Shown here: positions 32,601 to 49,224 of the stretch, piece after piece
How the letters are laid out: each line of letters begins with the position of its first letter
Position numbering within the stretch: position 1 is the stretch's first letter
Assembly: GCF_041146795.1 (NCBI RefSeq)
Contig: NC_135176.1
Coordinates: forward strand, 12,582,286-12,646,285
Reading direction: 5' to 3'
From: Maylandia zebra
Taxonomy: Eukaryota > Chordata > Actinopteri > Cichliformes > Cichlidae
DNA length: 64,000 nucleotides
The notes under the pieces: model-generated
What the model was told of the DNA's origin: nothing
The model's database searches: none
The model's input: the letters and a program-made list of their open reading frames with translations, nothing else
Made by a program: the position numbers and the translations under genes

Positions 32601-35438
32601 TGAACCACTTCTCTGACAGCAAGTTGTAGGTCTCAATGGCTGCATCAATGTCACCTTTATGAATCCCGACTGACACTCTCATTAGCATGTGCTGGGGTCG
32701 CTCGGCAACTACAGAGAAAGACATTAAATAGTTAGTCCCTGATGGCCTGCACCCATAAACATGCTTATCAATAAGTTGTAGGGAATTTAACTCTCACCTT
32801 TGCCATTAATCTTCAACAAATATGATCTCTCAAGAGTCTGTTAGAGAAAAAAGCACAAATTAGATTCATAATCATAGTGTATGCACAATAGGGGTCAGAG
32901 AATAAAAAAAAGGGGTGAATACTAGTGATGTGCGATACCACTGATTTCCTTTCCGATCCGATACCAAGTAAAATTCAGGGTGGTATCGGTGATACTGATC
33001 CGATACCCATACTCTGTACAAAAACTTAATCTTTCATTGCATTTCATAATACAATATATAATTGTATTATGTAATTGTAATAAGAACATAACCATATTGC
33101 TTCATAATGATTAGAGGACATCAGACAACTTGTTTTTATTGCTTAATAATGCAGAATAATCATATAGAAATAAAAAAAACTGACGTTGTGCGCTATACTG
33201 ATACTGACAAACTTTGACACAAACTTTGACGACATATTTTGCAGCTGAAAAACCGGGATAAACCACAGTGTTGGTAAAATATTCTGCATAATGCAACATG
33301 TTAAACATTGCAAAAGGATGTTAAAGGATGTTAAATGTAGGGTAAAATGAGAAATTACCTTAAACCCGAAGAAGTTGTAAGAGAAATCTCTGTCGTAAAT
33401 GATTGACGAGTTGAGGCGCTGCAAAAAATTGAGGAAAATGTGTTAAAAAGCTTCACCAAACCTTAACTGTGAGGAGACGAACAAAGGATAAAATCAAACC
33501 CCACTTACAGCCTTGTTTTCAAGAACAATGTCCAGCGTCTCCTTGGAGATCATAGGAGAGTGACGTTTATTTAAAGGGTTGATATAGTTGTAGAGGTCTT
33601 CCATAACGTCTACACAAGCAAAGAGGAATGTCAGTTCAATATTAGTGCTGATTATTTAAGTCTTCCTAAAAAGCTAAGCAACTTCCTGTGTGCAGCATTA
33701 TTAGTTACTACAAAAGATGTGCACCAGGGGGTGTTATAGTAGACTACAGGTGCTATGATTTCAATGTAAAGTCATACCTATAGATACATTTCATGAAATG
33801 CACAGAAATTCAGGAAGTTGGTGCAGAGCAGGGGTGTCAAACATAAGGCCTAGGGGCCAGAATCGGCCCAGAGAAGATTTTAATCTGGCCCACTGGATGG
33901 TAATGCATAGATTTTGACTTTTAATTATAATTTCAGAAGTTTTGCAGTGTTTCTTAATGATAAAGACTCTACTGCTATTCATACTACACCAAAGTAATTT
34001 TTTAAAAAGATAATTAAATGACATAAAACTTTCCACTATAGGACTTTGTCCTTTGAACTACCAGAACTTTTTTGTGCGTGTCATTTTTTAGATTTATCAT
34101 GTAGTTTCACTGGTCCAGTCTACTTAAGATCAAAGTGTCAGAGTATGGGAAACCACGCAAACATGGGGAGAACATGCAAACTCCACACAGAAAGACCCCG
34201 GCCTGATGTTGGAATTGAACTCAGGACCTTCTTGCTGTGCGGCAACAGTGCTGCCCCACCGTGCCACCAATTTCTAATCTCAATGAGATTTTTTACCTGG
34301 ATAAATAAAGGACTAATGAAACTCACCACTGAATACTTTCTTGGTCTCTTTGTGCAGGTTAGATACAGCGATGCGTGCAGCCAGGACTGCATAGTCTGGG
34401 TGTTTGGTTGTGAGAGTGGCAGCAGTCTCTGCTGCCAGAGTGTCGAGCTCCACTGTGGTGACTCCACTGTACAAACCCTGGATCACCTTCATGGTAATCT
34501 GGGCCTGCGGAAACACAAGATATCAGCTTTTATATTAATTCATCACCTGACCTTTCTTTGTCTCTCTCTCTCTGTCTTTTTTTTTGGGGGGGGGGGGGGG
34601 TGTTAGCAACTTACAGGATCCACAAAGTCACAATTGAGTCCATAACAAAGCTTCTGGACCCGAGAAGTGATTTTATCAAAGGAAACTGCCTCAGGGCGTC
34701 CATCTGAAAACCAAACAAACAAAAATAACACAAATTTAATTCAGTAGTCTTCAAACTCCTTTGGTCGTTTATCTGAAGTAAAGTATCCTAGCTAGTTAAT
34801 ATAACTTAGTCTTAAACACACCGCATATCACCGTCTAATTGACTCTCCTGCTCAATTTATTCCCCCAGTTTACTCATTAGCTCAGATGAGGCTCCCAGTG
34901 ATCAGCTGCCCAACCATTTAGTGTCAACAAAAGGCAACACCTCGCTGCTGCTGCGCGCCAAAAAAAACAGATGATAAAAACACGCCAAAAGCGCCCTCCC
35001 CACACACACATCTGTCACAGAGGGAAGCCTGTGGATATGGTGTAAAACAAATTTAAAATTTCAGCTGTCCTGCTTCTATTTTGAATACAAATGTTACATA
35101 TGTAAATAAAGAAGACCAAAACAACATAAGAAGCCGGGGGAAAATTAGCAACCGGTTCTGTCCGCTTCTTCTGCCCTTTCATAACTCGGGAGTCTTTGTT
35201 TGGCGTTTCGACGGAAACACCACACAAAGAAACAAAAGCACCTTTAACGTGTATTTAACACACATGCACACAAAATATGCAATGTTTCGTTGTGCTATTA
35301 ATATTTACTGCAACGTAAATACATTTCAAGGCTTCCCCCTCCCACGACTGTACCAAAGCCGGTGACCGGGTTTGCATCAGCCTCTTTGATAATGGAAGTA
35401 TTAAAGTTAGCTACAGTACCTCGTTTGATAACATGCAT
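29682..35438 (-). CDS. rrm1: Ribonucleotide reductase large subunit (19 exons, 793 aa, complete)
   Basis: Catalytic R1 subunit that reduces ribonucleoside diphosphates to deoxy forms with RRM2 in the cytosol. Exons in transcript order: 35438-35420, 34703-34615, 34504-34327, 33609-33509, 33418-33359, 32837-32798, 32708-32546, 32459-32318, 32227-32144, 32047-31886, 31786-31707, 31611-31410, 31301-31152, 31066-30845, 30754-30678, 30589-30454, 30363-30268, 30155-29967, 29873-29682; the sum is 2382 bp. Start MHVIKR is identical to human. Seen: N-terminal ATP cone, active-site Cys in LSSCFLL, NLCTE (Asn, thiyl Cys and Glu), partner Cys in VCNLAS, Tyr pair in GMYYLRT, and the C-terminal redox pair CLMCGS. 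Human is 792 aa. All catalytic residues are present, so it should be functional. Introns 3 and 5 contain interspersed repeats; a 276-bp hAT-like repeat lies between exons 5 and 6. Confidence 0.98.
32921..33196 (+). repeat. 276-bp hAT-like terminal repeat in rrm1 intron 5 (copy 1)
   Basis: Starts ACTAGTGATGTGCGATACC and ends GTTGTGCGCTAT. Copy 2 at 36184-36460 is its near-identical reverse complement. It contains the subterminal palindrome-like motifs CCGATCCGATACC and GGTATCGG. No target duplication is obvious around this copy alone. Confidence 0.85.
33821..33910 (+). repeat. Common teleost interspersed repeat fragment in rrm1 intron 3
   Basis: Motif GGGGTGTCAAACATAAGGCC, then GGGGCCAGAATCGGCCC, a recurrent short fish repeat. 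No coding content. Confidence 0.5.
34145..34270 (-). repeat. Second copy of the tRNA-headed interspersed repeat
   Basis: On the minus strand this reads as the family seen at 15575: GGTGGCACGGTGGGGCAGC... then GCAAGAAGGTCCTGAGTTCAA and GTTTGCATGTTCTCCCC. In rrm1 intron 3. Confidence 0.6.
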
Positions 35439-35974
35439 GATGACAAATGAAGCGGCGGGTCTCCTCAGAAAGCAGGTGCTGTTGGTATCTTCTCAGCTGG
35501 ATGCTGGAAACGAGCTAAAGAAACTGTGGCGCAAAGTAGCTAACAACAAGCTTATAAACCCTGTGAGAACAATCAAGCATCACAGCAGAATCTCAAACTG
35601 AGCGCGCCAAAGAGCCCGAAGTCAGTTACACCAAAGTGTGTCAGTCGCTCAGCCAATCACACGAGACTAATAGGCTTCTAAACCAATCACGTTCGTCCTT
35701 TTACGTTTTCCGGTGACCTCTTTCCGGACCAAAAATCTGGCGGGATGCAACAGTAGAACATGCAATTATGTTTCTACAACAGGACTGGCTCGTCCGTGCA
35801 GTTTGGCGACGTGTTTATAAACGTCTTGAAAACCAGAAACAAGTTGTAACACCGAATTTCATATTTATATGTGCCACAAGCATAGCTCTAGGAAATCTAC
35901 ATCTGCCTTTCATAGTCATATGCGGAATACGGCTGTATAAATGTGTGGCAGCCCCTGGCGTGCACACTCACAAC

Positions 35975-36123
35975 AATGGCTGAGCGCAAACAGACTCCTG
36001 TGTGGACAAGTTGTTGTGGCAACACCACTGACGTCGTCAAACACCTCGGAGTAAATCACATCACAGAATATGATAAGCTTATGTTGAGGCGAACTGAAGA
36101 GGAGGACAGGGACAGGTGCTGCT
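35975..36123 (+). pseudogene. Relic of a hAT transposase N-terminus (BED finger)
   Basis: An open frame of about 50 codons beginning MAERKQTPVW, with GNTTDVVKHLGVNH and EYDKLMLRRTEEEDR. GNTTxxxKHLxxxH is the second half of a BED zinc finger. The CxxC first half is damaged, so the finger is broken. It ends at a stop 60 bp before the terminal repeat at 36184, suggesting both belong to one decayed hAT element. Confidence 0.65.
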
Positions 36124-36183
36124 AGGGCGAGACAGACGTCTCTTGCAGAGTCCTTTAGTGCTGCAGGCAGGCAACATGCTCAA

Positions 36184-36460
36184 ATAGCGCACAACGTCAG
36201 TTTTTTTTTATTTCTATATGATTATTCTGCATTATTAAGCAATAAAAACAAGTTGTCTGATGTCCTCTAATCATTATGAAGCAATATGGTTATGTTCTTA
36301 TTACAATTACATAATACAATTATATATTGTATTATGAAATGCAATGAAAGATTACGTTTTTGTACAGAGTATGGGTATCGGATCAGTATCGCCGATACCA
36401 CCCTGAATTTTACTTGGTATCGGATCGGAAAGGAAATCAGTGGTATCGCACATCACTAGT
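36184..36460 (-). repeat. 276-bp hAT-like terminal repeat (copy 2, inverted)
   Basis: Begins ATAGCGCACAACGTCAG and ends CGCACATCACTAGT. It is the reverse complement of 32921-33196 with very few differences by eye. The two copies are 3 kb apart and bracket rrm1 exons 1-5 and the promoter. Confidence 0.85.
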
Positions 36461-37024
36461 ATTGACACGATTTTAAATGAGTTTGTCAGAGGGACAGCTC
36501 AGGTTCAACTTTTTGGAGAGGCAAGGTTGAGGTGGTTTGCACATGTGCAGTGGACGGATGTTGAAGATGGACCTACCATTCAAGAGAAGAGAAAGACCAC
36601 ATAGAAGATTCATGAATGTAGTGAAGGAGTACGTGCAGAGAATTGTGTGTGACAGAGGAGTATTTGTATATATGCATCCATGCAGGGGGGCTGGAGCCAG
36701 CTGTCTCAGGGCGAGAAGCAGGGTACAACTATGGGCAATTTATAGTTTCCAATTAACCTATCCACCACTAACTGCATGTCTTTGGACTGTGCATATTTTT
36801 TATACATTTACTTGGGTAGCTTTGTTCTATTAATTTTGATTTCTATTTTTTAATTATCTTTTTTTTTAACAATTGTATTACATTTATTTTGTCATATCAT
36901 ATTTCAGTATTTAGTACCCGTTTTATTTCAGTAAGCTATATACTAGTCTACTAATTTAAGCAGGTCTGTTATATGTTGCGTTGAACGGAATTTTTAACTG
37001 CTGTAAAAACTTGTGGGATTATCT

Positions 37025-37149
37025 GTTCTTATCTTATAAGATAAGAGATAAGATAAGATAGAACTTTATTAATCCCTCGGGTGGGTTCCTCTGGGAAATT
37101 CGACTTCCAAAAAGCACAGCAACGACCGAAGTTACAGTTACAGAATTGT

Positions 37150-37209
<60 letters not shown>

Positions 37210-37912
37210 AATACAGAGACAAATATAAATAAAATATACAAAGGGGATAAATAGAATAAATAGGAATAAAAAATAAAAATACAAGTGAATTGCACATTTC
37301 AAGTATTGAGTCTATTGCACTGTTGACTATTTACAAAAAGTATTGCACAAGGTATTGTACAGTGAGGTGAAGAGGCACTACAGCTTAGTTGTTCCCCCCT
37401 CCTTTGTCCTCCTGTTTCCCCTCCCTCTCCCCTCCAGAGAGGAGTTAAACAGTTTGATGGCGTGTGGGACAAATGAGTTTTTAAGTCTGTTAGTTCTTGT
37501 CTTGGGGAGAAGCAACCTGTCACTGAACAGACTCTTCTGATTGTTTATGGCCGTGTGCAGAGGACGCCCAGCATTGTTCATAATGTCCATCAGTTTCTTT
37601 AATGTCCTTTTCTCTGCCACTGTCACCAGAGTGTCCAGCTTCATGCCGACCACAGAGCTAGCCTTCCTGATCAGTTTCTCCAGCCTGGATGAGTCCCTCT
37701 TTGCTGTGCTGCTCCCCCAGCACACCACAGCATAGAAAAGTACTCCAGCAACCACCGACTGGTAAAACATCCTCAGGAGCTTCCTGCAGATGTTAAAAGA
37801 CCTCAGCCTCCTGAGGAAGTACAGTCGGCTTTGGGCTTTTTTATACAGGTGCTCTGTGTTGCATGACCAGTCCAGTTTATTGTCCACCCACAGCCCGAGG
37901 TACTTGTACTTA
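37025..37912 (-). mobile_element. 5'-truncated LINE (Rex1/L2-like), 3' part
   Basis: On the minus strand, 37887-37378 encodes 169 residues matching the end of a fish LINE reverse transcriptase: DNKLDWSCNTEHLYKKAQSR, LYFLRRLRSFNI, then VVCWGSS and LEKLIRKASSVVG. The 3' UTR ends in the family tail GGGATTAATAAAGTTCTATC followed by TTATC repeats near 37030-37070. A (CA)n run (37154-37203) lies in the UTR. The catalytic YxDD part is missing, so the copy is dead. Family assignment is tentative. Confidence 0.8.
37154..37203 (+). repeat. (AC)25 microsatellite
   Basis: Uninterrupted dinucleotide run inside the LINE 3' UTR. Confidence 0.97.
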
Positions 37913-38207
37913 TTTCATCTTTGCTTATCTTATCTAATCTTCAGAGCAAATTGCTACACAATTATAGCGTTAAAATACAGGGCGCCGTCCAAAAAACACC
38001 GTGTAGATGTGGGGAAAATTTTTACGGTGACGACCTGAGACTTTCAAACATTAACTATGACTTCAAGAGGGAACAACAAAAGGCTAAGCTAAAAATTCTG
38101 AACATGTCCCGCCCTTTATTTTGAAGGAAGAAAAACATCCAAGACCGGATGTGCCCGGTTTTTCGCTAATGCTAATGTACCCGGAACGATAAAGCAGCAC
38201 TCCGAAG

Positions 38208-44439
<6,232 letters not shown>

Positions 44440-45794
44440 CCGGCAAAAACCGGCAGAAACGGACACGCATACCATGTGGAGAAGATTATGCACTGGCTCA
44501 AAAAGACTGAGGGCCTAACATTGAACTAAAACACCAATTTAAAAAAAAAAAAAAAGTGTCTATACTTTTTGTACATATTTATAGGCACATATCTGTATTT
44601 GCAGTTTATTTGAATTTTCTTAGTAACCTAAAATTGGATGTGTGTCTCATTTTCCCAGGATTTGATTGGTCTGTATCTCATGGCCTAGTAAAGCGGTTTT
44701 TGAAATCATTAGAGGGTTTTTTTTTTTTTTTACTAATTTATGTCTTAAGTGTTAAAAGGTTAAAGGATCATACTGGAATGTGTCATCCTTGTGTCTGATG
44801 GTTATCAAACATGAGTAATAAGTATTTCCTCTGGACTCCTAAATATATGAACACTATATCCACAGACATTAGTTTCGCATCTGCTTTAGTTGCAATTCCT
44901 GCTTCACATCGGTCACGTATTTTGACCACAAGTGGCACCAGTTTCATAAGGGCCTGTCATATGCCTCGTGGAGCCAAGTTGTAATCATATGTCAGAAAGT
45001 ACTACTCATATTGGTAAGAACGGTACCTCCTACATTTACGATGGAAATTCTAGTGTTACTGGAATCCATGATGTCCTCTTTTAGGGAAACACCAATCTTT
45101 AGCCAAGTAGTAACAGAGTCATTTTGGTTTGACCTTTATCCAGTGTCTCAGCATATGTGAGTGCTAAGTTAAATTCCCTTGCATTGTCTTGGTGTAGCAG
45201 AGATGATGATAAGGGAGGCAAATTTAAGTCAAAACTGTGTGTGGAGAGAAATAAACAATTCAAAGTTATAATGTAACTGAACTAAAATCCATCAAAAGTA
45301 TTCAAATTAAATTTAAGATGAAAAATATCCCAGAATGATCCTTTAACCGGTGAGCATGCAGATGGGGACGGTCTTATTTTCACGTGGTATGTGCATTAAC
45401 TTCCATCCTGAAATCTCTGGAAGAGAATGGTTGGTAATCTTTTTGTGGGTACCTGTCAGACTAAATGCATAAAGCAGTTGTTTTAGGGCCCATTTGTGCA
45501 CCTCACCACCAGCTTAAATGATAAAAGGACTGGGTGTAACCAGACCAAAATATGATCATTTTGTTTTGATCCAGACCGATTAATAAATGTCACTTCGATC
45601 ATGTGTGTTTTGTCCATATGTCTGCGAGGTAGCATTCACAACCCTCCATAATGTCACAAAGAATTAGTCAGCACATCTCATTTGTACTGTGTGGGTGAAA
45701 AGGGAAGTTGAGTTAAGTGCGTGTGTGTGCCCGCATACATATATATACAGTAATCTGAAACACTGGTCAGCAGCAAAAGACTCGAGGAATCGAT
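44440..45794 (+). promoter_or_regulatory. rnf121 3' UTR and il18bp-like promoter region
   Basis: No coding frame. An AATAAA at about 45250-45255 is a candidate rnf121 3' end. Just upstream of the il18bp-like ATG, ATATATATACAG (about 45738-45750) is a TATA-like element placed about 45-55 bp before the start codon. Confidence 0.45.
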
Positions 45795-46546
45795 ATGAAG
45801 CTCTCATCTGCTGTGAAAGGTAAGGACTTATTATGATACCAAACAGTTTGTTTTTCTTTGCATTATATTCGCTGGTGAACGCTTTGTCTCTCTAACAGTT
45901 CTGGGATCTCTGTGTCTGCTGCTCGTAGATGGATTTCCAGGTACAAAATAGTTATGTAATAGAAAAAAGTTTTTTTTTTTTTTTTTGTGTAGTAAGATTT
46001 TTAACCTTAGAATGTTTTGCAGTTTCTGAAGATGAATCTCCAGAGATAATTGGACCAGGGTTTGTCCAAATAAAAACTCATCCAGGTAACGCATCAAGCC
46101 TCTTTTGATGGGACAGGCTGTGTAGTTGTGAAACCTTTCTTCGATGTATGGATGTGTTCTGCCTCCTAGGTGCACCGCTGGTGCTTCACTGTGATGCGTT
46201 TGTAAACTGTGAGGACGATATGACTCTAATCTACTGGCTTGTCAATGACACCTTCCCCGAAGACGCCCCCAGCAGCGACAGGATAAGAGAATCTAATGAG
46301 TGAGTATCTTTGTTACAATTACAGTGGAAGTGTACATTAAATTAAAACAATTAAAACAGTCTGTAGCTGGGCTGTAATGGCTGTGTTTTCATTAGATCCA
46401 CTCTAGAGGAGGGTGCAATCCTTCAGAGGAGTTTGCTGTTGAAGAACATCACATCCGAGGACCTCAAATCCACCTTCACGTGCGTTGTGACAAATGCTGT
46501 GGGAGTGGCCCAAAAACACATTAAATTAATATCAACACGTGAATGA
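45795..46546 (+). CDS. il18bp: Interleukin-18 binding protein-like secreted Ig-domain protein (5 exons, 136 aa)
   Basis: Exons: 45795-45819, 45899-45940, 46023-46085, 46170-46299, 46396-46546; the sum is 411 bp. The protein starts with a signal peptide (MKLSSAVKVLGSLCLLLVDG) and then has one Ig fold: LVLHCDAFVNC, IYWLVNDTF, a Glu/Ser loop, LLLKNITSEDL and FTCVVTNAVGVAQKHIKL. Human IL18BP has the same order (SLSC, ILYWLGNGSF, NFSCVL, VVQRHVVL) and lies near RNF121 on 11q13, so sequence and position agree. Known role: a soluble decoy that neutralises IL-18. N-glycosylation sites NDT, NES and NIT. Shorter than human (about 194 aa), lacking the C-terminal tail. Could instead be another small IL-1R-type decoy, but the neighbour supports il18bp. 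Confidence 0.8.
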
Positions 46547-47440
46547 CTGAAGATAGTAAATGACAACTGTGTAAAAGATCTTGATTTTCTGTCCTCTGCC
46601 TTGTGATATAAGTCATGTCTGTCAAGAGTCAACATTGCATGTCAGCATTTTCATGTAATACTTTTGTTTGGCAACTTGTGGATGAACTCTGCTGAAGAGC
46701 TGGATGGTTCAAAACCTAAACTCCAGTTACGCTCAAAGGTAAAGCAAGTAGCTGCTGAATGCTCTCCTTTGCTCTCCTTTATATCAATCTGACAAACATA
46801 CAGAGGCGCCATCTGATGTAGCAGTGTTGTGGTCCAGTTGTAACTACACTTACCCACCTTACAGTCATTTAGACGACTGTACCACACAGTGAATGTGTTG
46901 AATGTTGTGTCAGCAAACTGTTTTCTATGCCTGTGTACGGTTCCTGTACTTGCTGAAAAAATATATAGTGAAAATTAAATTTAGATACTTTTAAATTAAT
47001 AACCATGTTTTCCTTGAGAGTTACTGTTATTCACACTTAGATGTTTGAAATAAGCCAACTGCTCACTATTCCTAATATCTGAGTAAGCATTTCCACCATC
47101 TGTGCAGCAGAGGTCAGCAAAGCAGCTTTCTTCCTCAACCTTGTTTTGTTGGGGACTAGATTTAGTTTTGTAGACGCAGTCAACATGCCAATGTCTAAGT
47201 TGTGTTTAATCTTTTTTAGATTTATGCTTGAAAGCAGATGTAATTTCTATTGATAAATAGCAGCTCATTTAATTTGATTTGAAGGAAAAAAAAAAAACAA
47301 TAAAAAAAGAGTTTTACTTAACATTGATTTTGTTCTTGAGTTAAAACTAGTTATCAAATATCACCGGGTCTTTATATTGATATCTGAAGCAGATTCATGA
47401 GAAATGTGATTAAAGCTACAGGAGTCCATATTCTTTTTAG
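46547..47440. other. il18bp-like 3' UTR and intergenic DNA; no further gene
   Basis: AT-rich. AATAAA at about 47299-47304 is a possible 3' end. Short frames here have no recognisable content. Confidence 0.45.
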
Positions 47441-47474
47441 TTATGTAGTTTAAGCTATAGAAGAACTCCTTAAT

Positions 47475-48510
47475 GACATGTCGAAAGACACACGTCGTGG
47501 TTGTGGAAAAGATGTTAGTGTGTTTGAGAAGGGTCAAGTCATTGGCAAACATCTAAGGAGATTGCAGAAATTGCTAAAACTGGGTTAAGAACTGTCCAAT
47601 GTGTTATTAAAAAGTGGAAGTATATTGGGGGCCCATCGTCTTCGAGGAAGAAATGTGGCCAGAAAACCCCCTGAATGATCGTGATCAGCGCTCACTTAGA
47701 CATTTGGTGAAATCACATCAAAGAAAAACTACAGTAGAACTCAGGGCTATGTTTAATAGTGAAAGTAAGAGCATTTACACACGCACAATGCGAAGGGAAC
47801 TTAAGAGATTGAGTCTGAACAGCTCTGTAGCCATAAGAAAACCACTAATCAGTAAGGCAAACCGGAAAAAAAGGCTTCAATTTTCAAGGGAGCATAAAGA
47901 TTGGACTCTGGAACAATGGAAGAAGGTCATGTGGTCCGAGTCCAGATTTAGCCTGTTCCAGAGTGATGAGCGCATCAGGGTAAGAAGAAAAGCAGATGAA
48001 GTGATGCACCCATAATACCTAGTGTCTACTGTACAAGCCTGTGAGGGCAGTACTATGATCTGCGGTTGCTGCAGTTGGTCAGATCTAGGTTCAGCAACAG
48101 TATGTGCTCCAAGAATGAGGTGAGCTGACTATACTGAATGACCAGGTTATTCCATCAATGGATTTTTCCTTCCCTGATGGCCCGGGCATATTCCAAGATG
48201 ACAATGCCAGGATTCATCGGGCTTAAATGGTGAAAGAGTGGTTCTGGGAGGATGACACATTTTCACACACGGATTGGCCACCAGAGTCCAGACCATAACC
48301 CCATTGAGAATCTTTGGGATGTGCTGGAGAATGGTCAGACTCTAACATCGTTAACGCACGGTGAAAAATTAATGCAACACTGGATGGAAATAAATCCACC
48401 GCAGAAGCTTATTGACACAATGCCACAGTGAATGCGTGCTGTAATCAAAGCTAAAGGCGGTCCAGTGAAATATTAGAGTCTGTGATCTTTGTTTTTCTAG
48501 CCAGGCAGTG
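47475..48510 (+). pseudogene. Dead Tc1-like transposase copy
   Basis: Begins near ATGTCGAAAGACACACGTCG. A 133-residue open part (47614-48015) carries the middle of a Tc1 transposase (RRELKRLSLNSS, KRLQFSREHKDWTLEQWKKVMWSES). The first catalytic Asp, normally in WSDE, is Ser here (WSES). After 48015 stops and frameshifts break the frame, though QDDNA- and PIENLW-like stretches can be read around 48195-48315. It ends near GCCAGGCAGTGTA (48500-48512). Non-functional, from a family different from the intact copy at position 1. Confidence 0.85.
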
Positions 48511-48758
48511 TATCTTTTGCTCTTTGGCTGTTCATCTCCCCTTCTTGTCTGCTTTTTGCCTCTTTCCTTCTTTCAGAACACTTTTCTTTTTTTTCTCCTT
48601 GATCATACTTCACATTACGGTTATATGTTCACGTTTGTCTAAAAACAAAAAAAAATGTAATCACAATAAAAGCGTAACGACTGCATGAATAACTAAATAA
48701 TGCAAGAGGTCAACAAGCAGTTAGAATGAACTCAGAGTAAAAGCATTAGTCAGACACT

Positions 48759-48764
48759 TTTATT
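48759..48764 (-). promoter_or_regulatory. Polyadenylation signal for the NLR gene
   Basis: TTTATT on the plus strand (AATAAA on minus), about 460 bp beyond the NLR stop codon, in an AT-rich untranslated stretch. Confidence 0.5.
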
Positions 48765-49224
48765 ATAATATTGATCCTTATTTTTTAAGCAGATTTTAGA
48801 AGGTAGATTATTTTTATAGACTAACACATTTCAGGCACAGCAACAGCAGCAACACAACCCCACACTTGACAAAAGAATTTACACATTATCAAGAATCTTT
48901 GATCCTAGATGCACTATGTAAAATAAAACAAAAACACAAAAACCCCAAACTTCCAATATAAGGCACCTTAATCTCACACCTTTTCTAAAACAAACATCAC
49001 TTTAAAATCTTCGCTTTACACATCCTTGTTATGTCTGACGATTTTAAAAGTCTAAAAATAAGCATTTGTACCCTTAGTTTAGCTCCCTTAAACTCGATAG
49101 TGTTTACGTTGGCTGAACACTGATCACGTTGTCATAATGTAGAGAGACTGCAGCTCACTGTGCAGCCAGCTTTTTGAATTCATTGAAGACTTGGACATGA
49201 ATAATTCTACGCAGTCATCAGCAT

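Larger units (their letters stand above)
35439..38207. other. Divergent rrm1-rnf121 intergenic region
   Basis: Should hold both promoters. rrm1's is within 35440-35760, which includes GC-richer sequence and CCAAT-like motifs (AGCCAATCA at about 35650, AACCAATCA at about 35681) that suit a cell-cycle gene. rnf121's is just before 38208. The middle is filled by a hAT BED-finger relic (about 35975-36123), the 36184-36460 repeat, a SINE-like fragment (about 36685-36790) and a LINE piece (37025-37912). Confidence 0.55.

Noticed and set aside
34586-34600. G15 run as a functional quadruplex at the rrm1 exon 2 donor
   Set aside because: In the rrm1 transcript it is a C run, and a single homopolymer of uncertain length is weak evidence.
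32921-36460. A single giant hAT element that captured rrm1 exons 1-5
   Set aside because: Exons 1-5 continue in frame and order into exons 6-19 outside the repeat, and the outer flanks do not form an 8-bp target duplication. Two separate events are simpler.
48759-49224. Hidden LRR exons downstream of the NLR stop
   Set aside because: I looked on the minus strand for LxxLxLxx repeats and found only AT-rich untranslated sequence before the polyA signal and the dead Tc1 copy.
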